Assembly (NCBI GenBank): GCA_934351705.1
Contig: CAKRJK010000053.1
Location: 1-8,204 of the forward strand
Origin: an uncultured Lachnospiraceae bacterium
GTDB lineage: Bacteria > Bacillota > Clostridia > Lachnospirales > Lachnospiraceae
Direction: 5' to 3'
DNA length: 8,204 nucleotides
Shown piece by piece: positions 1 to 6,641 of the stretch. The notes beneath the pieces were generated by a model that was given only the letters and a program-made list of their open reading frames with translations, did no database searches and was not told where the DNA came from. The first letter of the stretch is position 1. Each line of letters opens with the position of its first letter. Position numbers and translations under genes: made by a program.

Positions 1-114
1 CCACTAAGAGCAAAAGATTTGCCGTCTCACCTCCCGAATCTCCTCCACCTACCCATCTGTTTTTATCAATATATGCACATCAAATCCTCATACCTCTAAT
101 CGTGAAAAACAAAT
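1..114. other. Left-edge sequence, no gene recognised
   Basis: No coding region can be supported here. Bases 1-60 are pyrimidine-rich on the plus strand. On the minus strand they contain a short open frame running off the window edge (about bases 1-79) that has no convincing start codon. From about base 60 the DNA becomes A/T-rich, as expected for the region upstream of the transporter promoter. Bases 1-60 could be the end of a neighbouring gene, which cannot be decided from this window. Confidence 0.4.
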
Positions 115-143
115 TTGCAACAAAAAAAATTTGGTGCTAGAAT
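115..143 (+). promoter_or_regulatory. Sigma-A type promoter of the MATE transporter
   Basis: A -35 element TTGCAA (115-120) is followed after exactly 17 bases by a -10 element TAGAAT (138-143), which is preceded by TG one base upstream (extended -10). It lies about 45 bases before the ATG at 187. A ribosome binding site AAGGTG (173-178) sits 8 bases before that start. No operator-like palindrome is obvious around it. The assignment rests on sequence match only. Confidence 0.65.
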
Positions 144-186
144 AGAGGATTGTAAAATTAGGATTAAGAATTAAGGTGAACAGAAA

Positions 187-1566
187 ATGAAACAAAGAAA
201 TGCAACTCAAAAAATGGATATGCTCAACGGTCCTATCTGGAACAAGCTCCCGACATATGCTCTGCCTGTAGCGGCAACGGGAATCTTAGAACAGTTGTTT
301 AACGCTTCGGATATTGCCATCGTCGGCAATTTTACAGGAGCAAAGCGAACGCTCTGCGTTGCCGCAGTCGGTGCAAACAGTCCGATTATCGGTCTCCTTT
401 TAAATCTTTTTATCGGAATTACTCTGGGCGCAAACGTCGTGATTGCAAATGCGATCGGACACGGTGACGATGACACAGTCCACCATGCGGTTCACACTTC
501 AATTATTATGGCACTTGTAGGCGGTGTCCTCATTGCGGTACTCGGCGAATTGGGGATCGGCGCATTACTTTCCCTGCTGAATGTCCCTGCGGATGTCCTC
601 CCATACGCTCTTCTCTATATCAGAATTTACCTGTTGGGAATGCCTGCAATCTTATTGTACAACTTTGAGGCTGCAATCTTTAGAAGCGTCGGTGATACCA
701 AAATCCCTCTGCGGGTTCTCGCTTTTTCCGGCGTGTTAAACGTATTGTTAAACCTCTTTTTTGTCATCGTGCTGAAAATGACCGTAAACGGAGTTGCCGT
801 AGCTACGGTTCTTTCCAACATCGTAAGCTCTGTCATTTTGTTTGTAAAACTCACACGCACAGACCAATGTATCCACGTTGAAGTAAAAGATTTAAAAATA
901 GATAAAACAAGCCTTTCCAGAATTATGAAAATCGGTTTTCCTGCCGGCATTCAGGGTGCAGTCTTTGCCATTGCAAACATTGTAATACAATCTGCGATCA
1001 ACAGTCTCGGAACCGTTGTCATTGCAGCCTCCAGTGCCGCCTTCAACATCGAGATTTTTGCATACGACGTACTAAATTCCTTCAGTCAGGCCTGCACCAC
1101 CTTCGTCGGTCAGAATGTCGGTGCCGGACAGATGGAGCGTTGCAGAAAAACATTGATCCTGTGTCTGATAGAAGATGCGATCGCCTCCGCAACCACCATC
1201 CTCCTCGTCCTTTTTGCCGGAAAATCCCTCCTGTCCCTGTTCAGTAACGATCCACAGGTGATCGAACTCGGCTATACAAGATTGCTCTTAATCTTCGCGG
1301 CATACACATTCAGTATGCTCTACGAAAATATGTCCGGCTACCTGAGAGGATTCGGAATTTCACTTGCTCCCGCCATCCTGACAGTCATCGGTGTCTGTGT
1401 CGTTCGAATCGTCTGGATCTACACCGTATTTCCGTCACACAGAACCTTCCGTACCATCATGATGGCATACCCGCTCAGCCTCGGTATCACCGCACTTTTA
1501 ATCTTTATTGCCTTGATGTGCTACCGCCCATCAAAGAAATACACCCGGCACCAAAGCCACTCCTAA
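187..1566 (+). CDS. MATE family efflux transporter
   Basis: This is a multidrug/toxin extrusion type membrane transporter. Members of the family export cationic drugs or metabolites in exchange for H+ or Na+; the substrate here is unknown. The 459-residue length is normal for the family, which has about 12 membrane helices. The N-terminal half shows the typical first-helix pattern around residues 25-50, ending in SDIAIVGNF, and NVVIANAIGHGD near 83-94. A second, related half starts near residue 245 with MKIGFPAGIQG and contains the family signature FVGQNVGAGQ at 306-315. Strongly hydrophobic segments alternate with short basic loops throughout, and the C-terminus is a short basic cytoplasmic tail. 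The start at 187 is supported by AAGGTG 8 bases upstream and a promoter at 115-143. It appears monocistronic and convergent with the next genes. No adjacent regulator is visible. Confidence 0.93.
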   Translation: MKQRNATQKMDMLNGPIWNKLPTYALPVAATGILEQLFNASDIAIVGNFTGAKRTLCVAAVGANSPIIGLLLNLFIGITLGANVVIANAIGHGDDDTVHHAVHTSIIMALVGGVLIAVLGELGIGALLSLLNVPADVLPYALLYIRIYLLGMPAILLYNFEAAIFRSVGDTKIPLRVLAFSGVLNVLLNLFFVIVLKMTVNGVAVATVLSNIVSSVILFVKLTRTDQCIHVEVKDLKIDKTSLSRIMKIGFPAGIQGAVFAIANIVIQSAINSLGTVVIAASSAAFNIEIFAYDVLNSFSQACTTFVGQNVGAGQMERCRKTLILCLIEDAIASATTILLVLFAGKSLLSLFSNDPQVIELGYTRLLLIFAAYTFSMLYENMSGYLRGFGISLAPAILTVIGVCVVRIVWIYTVFPSHRTFRTIMMAYPLSLGITALLIFIALMCYRPSKKYTRHQSHS

Positions 1567-1605
1567 TAGACTAATACACTAATAGCTCTTTGTCCCACCG
1601 CCAAA

Positions 1606-1849
1606 ATATTGCCTGCGGATGATGTGGGATGATATGCATCGGAAAATACATTTACAAAAACTTTTGTGTGGCAGTTATAGACGTCCGTACAAACGCAACC
1701 GCAGTATCAGACTGTTTGAGGCACATAAGTGCCGAGTTTCTGATACTGCGGTTCGATAGCGTTTGTACGGACGTCTATTTACTGCCACTAAAAAGTTTTC
1801 GTCTTGTATTCTCCGATGCATATCATCCCACATCATCCGCAGGCAATAT
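1606..1849. repeat. 244-nt long-stem inverted repeat between convergent genes
   Basis: The 318-base gap between the convergent genes (1567-1884) consists almost entirely of one long hairpin. The outer arms 1606-1643 and 1812-1849 are perfect 38-bp reverse complements. A central, partly mismatched section includes an 8-bp match (1668-1675 with 1781-1788). It is followed by a perfect 19-bp stem (1678-1696 with 1759-1777), a 5-nt bulge (1754-1758) and a perfect 14-bp stem (1697-1710 with 1740-1753). The 29-nt loop carries its own small hairpin GGCAC-ATAA-GTGCC (1720-1733). No clear target-site duplication or transposase is present. It may be a MITE-like element, a bidirectional transcription end or a structured RNA. 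Lack of a clean T-run argues against a simple intrinsic terminator. Just before it, 1562-1585 holds three near-copies of ACTAATA. Confidence 0.9.
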
Positions 1850-1884
1850 CCCCCGGCAAAACAAAACCTAAATCATTTTTTAAT

Positions 1885-2913
1885 TTAACGCCATTTGTGC
1901 CGTCTGCCACAAACAGCCGAAACCATGAACCCAACACCCCCGAACAACATGATAAATAAACCAGCCACATTACCGCCATCACCCGTTTTCGGAGATGCAA
2001 CCGTCTGAACAACCTCCGCCTGCCCTTGCGCCACATAAAAAGCCGCCGCAGCCGTTCCGTTTGCCGAAACAATCTTCAACGTATGCTCCCCACAAGACAG
2101 TGCCACCACAAACTGCGGTTTCAACGTAATAATTGTACTTCCTTCCCGTTTGGTGTAATTGCTCTCATCCAACACCTTCCCATCAAATTCCACATAAAGA
2201 AAATCCGAAAATTCCGCACTCGAACGGAACGACAACTCCTTACTCTCTCCTGCATTTACAGTAATTCCGTTTCCCTCTAGCATTTCCGGAGGCAATTTCT
2301 TCGTAGCCGCCAGCACATATCCGCAGACCTTGCATTTCTGGCCGGAATTTACATCTGCCCCGATGTATTCAAAACGATGTCCGTCATTCACCGTTACAAC
2401 CATTTGTGTTTTGTTGTTTACACTATCGGTCACAACAACCGTCACCTTTCCGGCACCCGCAGGAATCGTATATTTCCCTTCGGCATCTGTCGTCAGCACA
2501 TTCCCGCCTGCAATCACACTCGCAATACCGTCATCATCCGAAACCGTAAAGCTCACGCTGCCGCAATATGTACTTTGGTCTGTCAATCCGTTGATAACCG
2601 GAACATCACCCTTCGATTTCAACACCAGCTTCAAGGTACTTTCCTTTTGGATATTGTAATCCGCAAGTGTTCTGCCATCCTGAAGCTCCTTATCCTTAAA
2701 AAACAGTTGTTGTCGATCCGGTGGACACCCGATCTTATCCTGAATCTTTTGTTTTACATTGTCAATGCTGTCACCGCTTTCGACCTCCAGCGTCAGCTTG
2801 CCTGCACCGATGATCGTAAGATCAATATCAATGCTCATCGCTTTCGCCGTCAAAGGTGTCAGACAAAACAGCATACAGACAGTGAGCAGCATAACCCAAA
2901 ATTTCTTTTTCAT
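1885..2913 (-). CDS. Secreted, sortase-anchored protein with N-terminal ubiquitin-like domain
   Basis: A 342-residue surface protein. Residues 1-25 form a signal peptide (basic MKKK, hydrophobic core, AKA cleavage site). Residues 28-102 align to ubiquitin without a gap (ubiquitin position plus 27). By eye, 43 of 62 residues from ubiquitin 14 to 75 are identical, including the DGRTL and [10 protein letters not shown] blocks. The K27, K29, K33, K48 and K63 equivalents are kept (54, 56, 60, 75, 90). Ile44 is Phe71, and the tail is KSKGD rather than RLRGG, so it lacks the conjugation end. Residues 104-176 resemble an Ig-like beta repeat. H179 and C194-x-x-C197 follow. Residues 216-295 resemble an X2-like beta module. 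SPKTG at 307-311, a hydrophobic stretch and a CGRRHKWR tail form a sortase signal. The ribosome binding site GGAGGAGG (2918-2925) lies 4 bases before the ATG and abuts the topB stop. The function is unknown; ubiquitin mimicry towards a host or protist is an inference. Confidence 0.9.
   Translation of the reverse strand: MKKKFWVMLLTVCMLFCLTPLTAKAMSIDIDLTIIGAGKLTLEVESGDSIDNVKQKIQDKIGCPPDRQQLFFKDKELQDGRTLADYNIQKESTLKLVLKSKGDVPVINGLTDQSTYCGSVSFTVSDDDGIASVIAGGNVLTTDAEGKYTIPAGAGKVTVVVTDSVNNKTQMVVTVNDGHRFEYIGADVNSGQKCKVCGYVLAATKKLPPEMLEGNGITVNAGESKELSFRSSAEFSDFLYVEFDGKVLDESNYTKREGSTIITLKPQFVVALSCGEHTLKIVSANGTAAAAFYVAQGQAEVVQTVASPKTGDGGNVAGLFIMLFGGVGFMVSAVCGRRHKWR
1981..1995 (-). other. SPKTG sortase recognition motif
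   Basis: This encodes Ser307-Pro-Lys-Thr-Gly311, followed by a glycine-rich and hydrophobic span (about 313-334) and the basic end RRHKWR. That order matches a cell-wall sorting signal. The first residue is Ser instead of the Leu of LPXTG. (S/N)PxTG-type motifs are known for class B sortases of Clostridioides difficile. The partner sortase is not in this window. Confidence 0.8.
2608..2832 (-). other. Ubiquitin-like domain coding segment (residues 28-102)
   Basis: This segment encodes the ubiquitin fold of the surface protein. The predicted mature N-terminus (Met26) falls two residues before the position equivalent to ubiquitin Met1, so the signal peptide is joined almost directly to the domain. 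The first 13 ubiquitin positions are poorly conserved and Lys6 and Lys11 are lost. From position 14 onward the match is dense. Cys63 occupies the position of ubiquitin Ile36. Confidence 0.9.
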
Positions 2914-2925
2914 TGTACCTCCTCC

Positions 2926-4980
2926 TTATTTTTTATAATATACCGCCGCCTTATCAAAATATCCACGCAACGCATATTGATTGTTCAGTTTCAGCACTGC
3001 ATCGGTTCTTCGTTCAATGAATCCGTTCAGCTTCACCATGTATTCCTCGCTCGTTAAACTTCCCTGGGCAACATAGGTCAGCCCTTTTTCCCAGCTCGCT
3101 GTTAAATCAGGATTTAACAACGGTCTGATTGACGCATTTACCACATCATAAATCATCTCCCCTAACAATGTCGGTGTAATGATCTGCGTCTTTTTATTCA
3201 GTGCCAGATATTTATTATTGACTAATTTTTTCAAAATTTCCGCTCTGGTTGCGGAGGTTCCGATGCCGCTTCCCTTAATCTGAGCCCGCAGCTCCTCGTC
3301 CTCGATCAACTGTCCCGCATTTTCCATCGCAAGAATCATAGAACCGGAATTGTATCGTTTCGGAGGGGAAGTCTCGCCCTCTTTGATATACATCTGTGTG
3401 ACCGGAATCTGCATTCCCTTTTTTAAAGAAGTGATCAGTTCTAAAAGCTGTTCATCACAGATACTCTCCTCTGTCTCCTGCTCATTTTCCTCTTTCTCTT
3501 CTTTTTTCTTCTTAAAAAACGAGTAATTCATCACACTCAGATACCCCGGATTCGCAAGCACCTTGAAGTTTGAGAAAAACTGTTCGTTTTCTATCTGTGT
3601 CACAAGCGACACCTTCTGATAGACCGCAGGCGGGTAAAAGATTGCCAGAAATCTTCTGGTAATAACTTCGTAGACCTTGACCGATAACGGGTTTAGTCCT
3701 TTTAACGCGGAAATTCCCTGACCTGTCGGAATGATCGCATAGTGGTCTGTAATCTGCTTGTCGTTGACGTAACGTGTCTTGGCAATTCCCTTATAAAGTC
3801 CCTCCTCCATAATGTGTTCCGCATACGGTTTGACACCCGGAATATAAAATAAACCTTTAATATTTTTGCTGATCTCTTTTGCCACGGCACTTGAGAGCAC
3901 CCTCGCATCCGTTCTCGGATAAGTGACTAATTTTTTTTCATAAAGCTCCTGCACAATACGCAATGTCTCATCGGGACTGATCTTAAAGAATTTTGAACAG
4001 TCATTTTGCAATTCTGCCAGGTTATATAAAAGAGGCGGCTTCTTTTGTTCTTTCTTCTTTTCAATCTTTGCAATAGCTGCCTCTGACTCCGGCGTCTGTT
4101 GAACCGTTTGTCCGTTCTCGTTTTCCGTAAACTCTGTGTTTTTACTCAAGGACGTAATAAAGTTCTTCGCCTCTTCTTTTTCCAAAAAGCCGTTATCCTT
4201 ATACAGCTTTGGCGAGCCGAAATAGGAACTTCCCTCGACCGCTTTCCACTCGCCGTCGACCTTTGCCCCTTGAATATCCAACGTCTGCACCACGCGGTAA
4301 AACGGTGTTTTTACGAATTCACGGATTTCCCGCTCTCTTCTGACCACCATTCCGAGTACGCAGGTCATGACTCTTCCGACGGATACCACCGTATAGCGTT
4401 CATGCAGATAATTTGCAATCGTATTTCCGTATTTCAGTGTCAGCAGTCTGGAAAAATTAATTCCCATCAGGTAATCTTCTTTTGCACGTAAATAGGCAGA
4501 GGCAGACAGATTGTCATACTCCGACAAATCCTTTGCCTCACGGATTCCACGCAGGATTTCTTCCTCCGTCTGGGAATCGATCCACACCCGTTTTCTGACC
4601 TTTCCGGTAACACCTGCCATCTGATCTACCAGACGGTAAATGTATTCCCCCTCACGCCCGGAGTCCGTACAGACATAAATCGTATCCACATCCTCACGCT
4701 TTAGCAGGGATTCCACAATCTTATATTGATTTGCCGCCGACGGAATGACTTCGTACAGAAATTTTTCCGGCAAAAACGGCAAGGTCTGCAAACTCCATTT
4801 TTTGTATTTTTCATCATAAACTTCGGGATAACTCATCGTGACAAGATGGCCGACACACCATGTAATGATTGCCGTATCACCCTCTTTGTAGCCGTTGTGA
4901 TTCTTTACATCGATTTTCAGAGCCTTTGCAAACTCCTGTGCCACGCTTGGTTTCTCCGCAATATATAACGCTTTCGCCAT
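2926..4980 (-). CDS. topB: DNA topoisomerase III (type IA)
   Basis: A type IA topoisomerase that cuts one DNA strand through a tyrosine link, passes another strand and reseals; topoisomerase III enzymes mainly decatenate and resolve recombination or replication intermediates. The Toprim domain is at the N-terminus, with AEKPS (residues 8-12) and TDSGREGE (105-112), the form usual in Bacillota topoisomerase III. SVGRVMTCVLGMVV (200-213) corresponds to the conserved CGRVQTPTL block. The active site is TYPRTDAR (353-360), with Tyr354 the predicted nucleophile and Arg356 beside it. DHYAIIPTG (412-420) and GIGTSATRAEI (572-582) complete the core. A Lys/Glu-rich stretch lies at about 490-506. At 684 residues it is slightly shorter than Bacillus TopB and has no C-terminal zinc fingers. 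It is the middle gene of the operon; its ribosome binding site (4985-4990) overlaps the stop codon of the upstream gene, indicating translational coupling. Confidence 0.95.
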   Translation of the reverse strand: MAKALYIAEKPSVAQEFAKALKIDVKNHNGYKEGDTAIITWCVGHLVTMSYPEVYDEKYKKWSLQTLPFLPEKFLYEVIPSAANQYKIVESLLKREDVDTIYVCTDSGREGEYIYRLVDQMAGVTGKVRKRVWIDSQTEEEILRGIREAKDLSEYDNLSASAYLRAKEDYLMGINFSRLLTLKYGNTIANYLHERYTVVSVGRVMTCVLGMVVRREREIREFVKTPFYRVVQTLDIQGAKVDGEWKAVEGSSYFGSPKLYKDNGFLEKEEAKNFITSLSKNTEFTENENGQTVQQTPESEAAIAKIEKKKEQKKPPLLYNLAELQNDCSKFFKISPDETLRIVQELYEKKLVTYPRTDARVLSSAVAKEISKNIKGLFYIPGVKPYAEHIMEEGLYKGIAKTRYVNDKQITDHYAIIPTGQGISALKGLNPLSVKVYEVITRRFLAIFYPPAVYQKVSLVTQIENEQFFSNFKVLANPGYLSVMNYSFFKKKKEEKEENEQETEESICDEQLLELITSLKKGMQIPVTQMYIKEGETSPPKRYNSGSMILAMENAGQLIEDEELRAQIKGSGIGTSATRAEILKKLVNNKYLALNKKTQIITPTLLGEMIYDVVNASIRPLLNPDLTASWEKGLTYVAQGSLTSEEYMVKLNGFIERRTDAVLKLNNQYALRGYFDKAAVYYKK

Positions 4981-4991
4981 AATTACTCCTA
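4981..4991 (-). promoter_or_regulatory. topB ribosome binding site overlapping the upstream stop codon
   Basis: Reading leftward, the stop codon TAG of the ATPase-like gene (4991-4989) is embedded in TAGGAGT, so the AGGAGT Shine-Dalgarno sequence of topB (4990-4985) shares bases with it. The ATG (4980-4978) follows four bases later. This arrangement favours re-initiation by the same ribosomes and supports co-expression of the two proteins. Confidence 0.75.
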
Positions 4992-6350
4992 CAACTCTTT
5001 CATATCTACCAGAACAAATTCCGGATGTTCCTCTGCCCGTTTAGTTACCGCCTCATCAAATTCTTTTGCGGAAAAGAGGTAATATTTTTCTGCTTTGATC
5101 TTTGCCTGTTTCATGGAAACGAGCAGTTCCCTGCACATCTCATCGGTGAGTTTTTCTTCCGACCAGTTGCAGATTGCCACAAGATTCTCTCTCTGGGCAT
5201 TTTGTACGACAATATCAATATTGCCCTTTTTCCCGATCCACGTTCCCATCTTGACCGCTTTGATCGGCAGACGTTCATACTGGTTCATCAGTTGCAGATA
5301 TTCCCTGCACACTGCCACAAAATAACGGTTCAGATACGCATCGAAATCCGGCTCGATGTACTTCGTATAGAATTCATCCGGCGTCATGGTATAAAGACTG
5401 CTCATATGTGGGTATACAAACTTAAACCAAAAATTAATAAATGTATTTTTTATTTGATATAAGCCCTTTTGTGCATTATCCCATCCGCCCGTTTCAAACA
5501 CACGGACTTTCTCCACAATGTCGTATGCCATAAGATTTTTCAGATATACGCTGATTTTCGCACGGGAATATCCGGTATCATGGAACAGATCGTTTAATTT
5601 CCGGTTGCCGCCTGCCATAGAGCACAGAATCGTATTGTACACGGAAAGCTCTCGCAGATCTCTGCCGATAACTCTCTGTGCCTCATGAAACAACGCACCG
5701 TTTTGCGACAACACCAGACGGCAGATATTGTATCTGACATCCTTCTTTGCATTCCAAAGGTTCACATAGGCATCGGTTCCGCCAATCACACCATAAGTCT
5801 GTACGGATTCGCTGACGGAATATTCCGGCAATGCTCTCACCAGTTCCAAAAAGTTCATATCCCGCAGACGCACCCTGCAGTCAATCTTTTTTGTATATTC
5901 ACTTAAAAATTCTTCGCTGTCGTTTTCTATCCACTTGCAGGCGGAGCTTGCCAGAACGATCAATACCGGTCCCGGATACAGTCTTTTGGCTTTGAGTTTT
6001 ATAATACTTTTCATAAAACTCTCGTCATTCTTGGCTATGTACTGAAACTCATCGATGATTACGACTAATTTTGTCGGGTTTCCGCTTTTTACACGGTTAA
6101 AATACTCATCGTACGTATATTTTTGAAGTCCGACCTCGTACTGGTCGGCAATCTGTTCGCCCATCATAGCAAGCTGCTGTTTTGCCGATGCCGGTCTTGC
6201 CCGATAGTAAAAGGCTTTTTTATCCTGTATGAAATAGCGGAGCAATTGCTCTCTCTGACTTGTATCTTCTCCATAGAAGAGGACGCAGCGGTTTCCTTCT
6301 TTTGCGTATTCTTCTTCTAAGGGTTTTAGTTCTGTTGTGCGTATGATCAT
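4989..6350 (-). CDS. COG1672-type ATPase/DUF234 protein with degenerate active sites
   Basis: The 453-residue protein has the layout of the archaeal-type AAA ATPase family (PF01637 plus C-terminal DUF234). An N-terminal NTPase fold is followed by a winged-helix region (about 235-300) and a C-terminal nuclease-like fold. Walker B is intact (KLVVIIDEFQYI, 94-105, Asp100 Glu101). The P-loop, however, reads YGEDTSQRE (26-34) where GxxxxGK(S/T) is expected, so the Gly-Lys-Thr is replaced by Gln-Arg-Glu. In the C-terminal domain the usual GECKWS block is AICNWS (392-397), losing the Glu and Lys of the PD-(D/E)xK pattern, although GNIDIVV (376-382) keeps one Asp. It is therefore probably a catalytically inactive relative; its role is unknown. 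The start at 6350 was chosen because AGGAGGA (6362-6356) sits 5 bases before this ATG; an in-frame ATG at 6392 has no such site. It is the first gene of the operon with topB. Confidence 0.82.
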   Translation of the reverse strand: MIIRTTELKPLEEEYAKEGNRCVLFYGEDTSQREQLLRYFIQDKKAFYYRARPASAKQQLAMMGEQIADQYEVGLQKYTYDEYFNRVKSGNPTKLVVIIDEFQYIAKNDESFMKSIIKLKAKRLYPGPVLIVLASSACKWIENDSEEFLSEYTKKIDCRVRLRDMNFLELVRALPEYSVSESVQTYGVIGGTDAYVNLWNAKKDVRYNICRLVLSQNGALFHEAQRVIGRDLRELSVYNTILCSMAGGNRKLNDLFHDTGYSRAKISVYLKNLMAYDIVEKVRVFETGGWDNAQKGLYQIKNTFINFWFKFVYPHMSSLYTMTPDEFYTKYIEPDFDAYLNRYFVAVCREYLQLMNQYERLPIKAVKMGTWIGKKGNIDIVVQNAQRENLVAICNWSEEKLTDEMCRELLVSMKQAKIKAEKYYLFSAKEFDEAVTKRAEEHPEFVLVDMKEL

Positions 6351-6383
6351 GGTTGTCCTCCTGTAAGGTGCAGTGATGAGTGA

Positions 6384-6570
6384 GCAAGGCAATGTCTTTT
6401 TATTACTCTTTACTCATTATATTTTTATATTTATTCTGTAGTGCAGGTCTGGAAAATCTTTGATTTTCCAGACTGACGGGCATTCGCCCTATCACCAAAA
6501 GGAAACAAAAAATGTCTTGTGCAAGCACAACATTTTTTGTTTTCTTTTGGTGGCACTGCTCATTGCTTGC
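6384..6570 (-). ncRNA. Structured 5' leader, possible four-way junction RNA or MITE-like element
   Basis: The ends 6384-6394 and 6561-6570 are complementary (10 bp with one bulge). Inside them, 6440-6444 pairs with 6553-6557 and closes a compact junction with three hairpins. These are a perfect 12-bp stem with a 3-nt loop (6447-6473), a 4-bp GGGC/GCCC stem with a 4-nt loop (6478-6489), and a long stem (6493-6552) whose outer 23 pairs contain one mismatch and which is extended by a TTGTG/CACAA tip. Linkers are only 2 to 4 nt. It lies between the predicted promoter and the first gene of the operon, so it would be transcribed as most of its leader. No known riboswitch class was recognised. It could equally be a palindromic mobile repeat. 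Confidence 0.5.
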
Positions 6571-6574
6571 ACAC

Positions 6575-6603
6575 ATTATATCACAATTTAACTTTTCAGA
6601 CAA
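6575..6603 (-). promoter_or_regulatory. Promoter of the ATPase-topB-ubiquitin-like operon
   Basis: On the minus strand a -35 element TTGTCT (6603-6598) is followed by a 17-base spacer and a perfect -10 element TATAAT (6580-6575), with an upstream TG giving an extended -10. The predicted start of transcription is near 6568, leaving a leader of roughly 215 nt before the ATG at 6350. The -35 element lies in the T-rich tail of the preceding terminator, so the two transcription units are packed back to back. Confidence 0.75.
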
Positions 6604-6636
6604 GAAAATACGGTGCGAAATGAAGTTTCGCACCGT
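6599..6636 (-). terminator. Intrinsic terminator of the O-antigen-ligase-like gene
   Basis: A perfect 11-bp stem ACGGTGCGAAA/TTTCGCACCGT (6610-6620 with 6626-6636) has a 5-nt loop. On the minus strand it is followed by ATTTTCTTGT. It begins 5 bases after the stop codon of the upstream gene, which is the usual geometry of a Rho-independent terminator in this orientation. Confidence 0.85.
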
Positions 6637-6641
6637 ATTGT

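Noticed and set aside
1..79. Minus-strand frame at the left edge with a glycine-rich stretch
   Set aside because: It is open only for about 26 codons to the edge and lacks a start codon; it might be a gene fragment but cannot be supported.
1629..1871. Plus-strand open frame of 80 codons in the gap after the transporter
   Set aside because: It lies almost entirely inside the long hairpin, has no good ribosome binding site and the product resembles nothing; its openness comes from the repeat.
2377..3057. Plus-strand open frame of 226 codons
   Set aside because: It is antisense to the ubiquitin-like gene and the end of topB, both well supported, and its product is low-complexity with no recognisable domain.
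4645..4668. TDSGREGE in topB as a possible loss of the Toprim DxD motif
   Set aside because: Bacillota topoisomerase III normally has TDAGREGE here, so this is the usual form and not degeneration.
6351..6392. In-frame upstream ATG extending the ATPase-like protein by 14 residues
   Set aside because: The strong AGGAGGA site lies inside this extension and is correctly spaced for the ATG at 6350; the added residues do not look like the family N-terminus.
6447..6473. Perfect 12-bp stem as an intrinsic terminator or attenuator
   Set aside because: No T-run follows on the minus strand, and on the plus strand there is also none, so it is treated as part of the leader structure.
6403..6633. Minus-strand open frame of 76 codons between the two operons
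   Set aside because: It would span the terminator stem, the promoter and the hairpins of the leader, and has no ribosome binding site.
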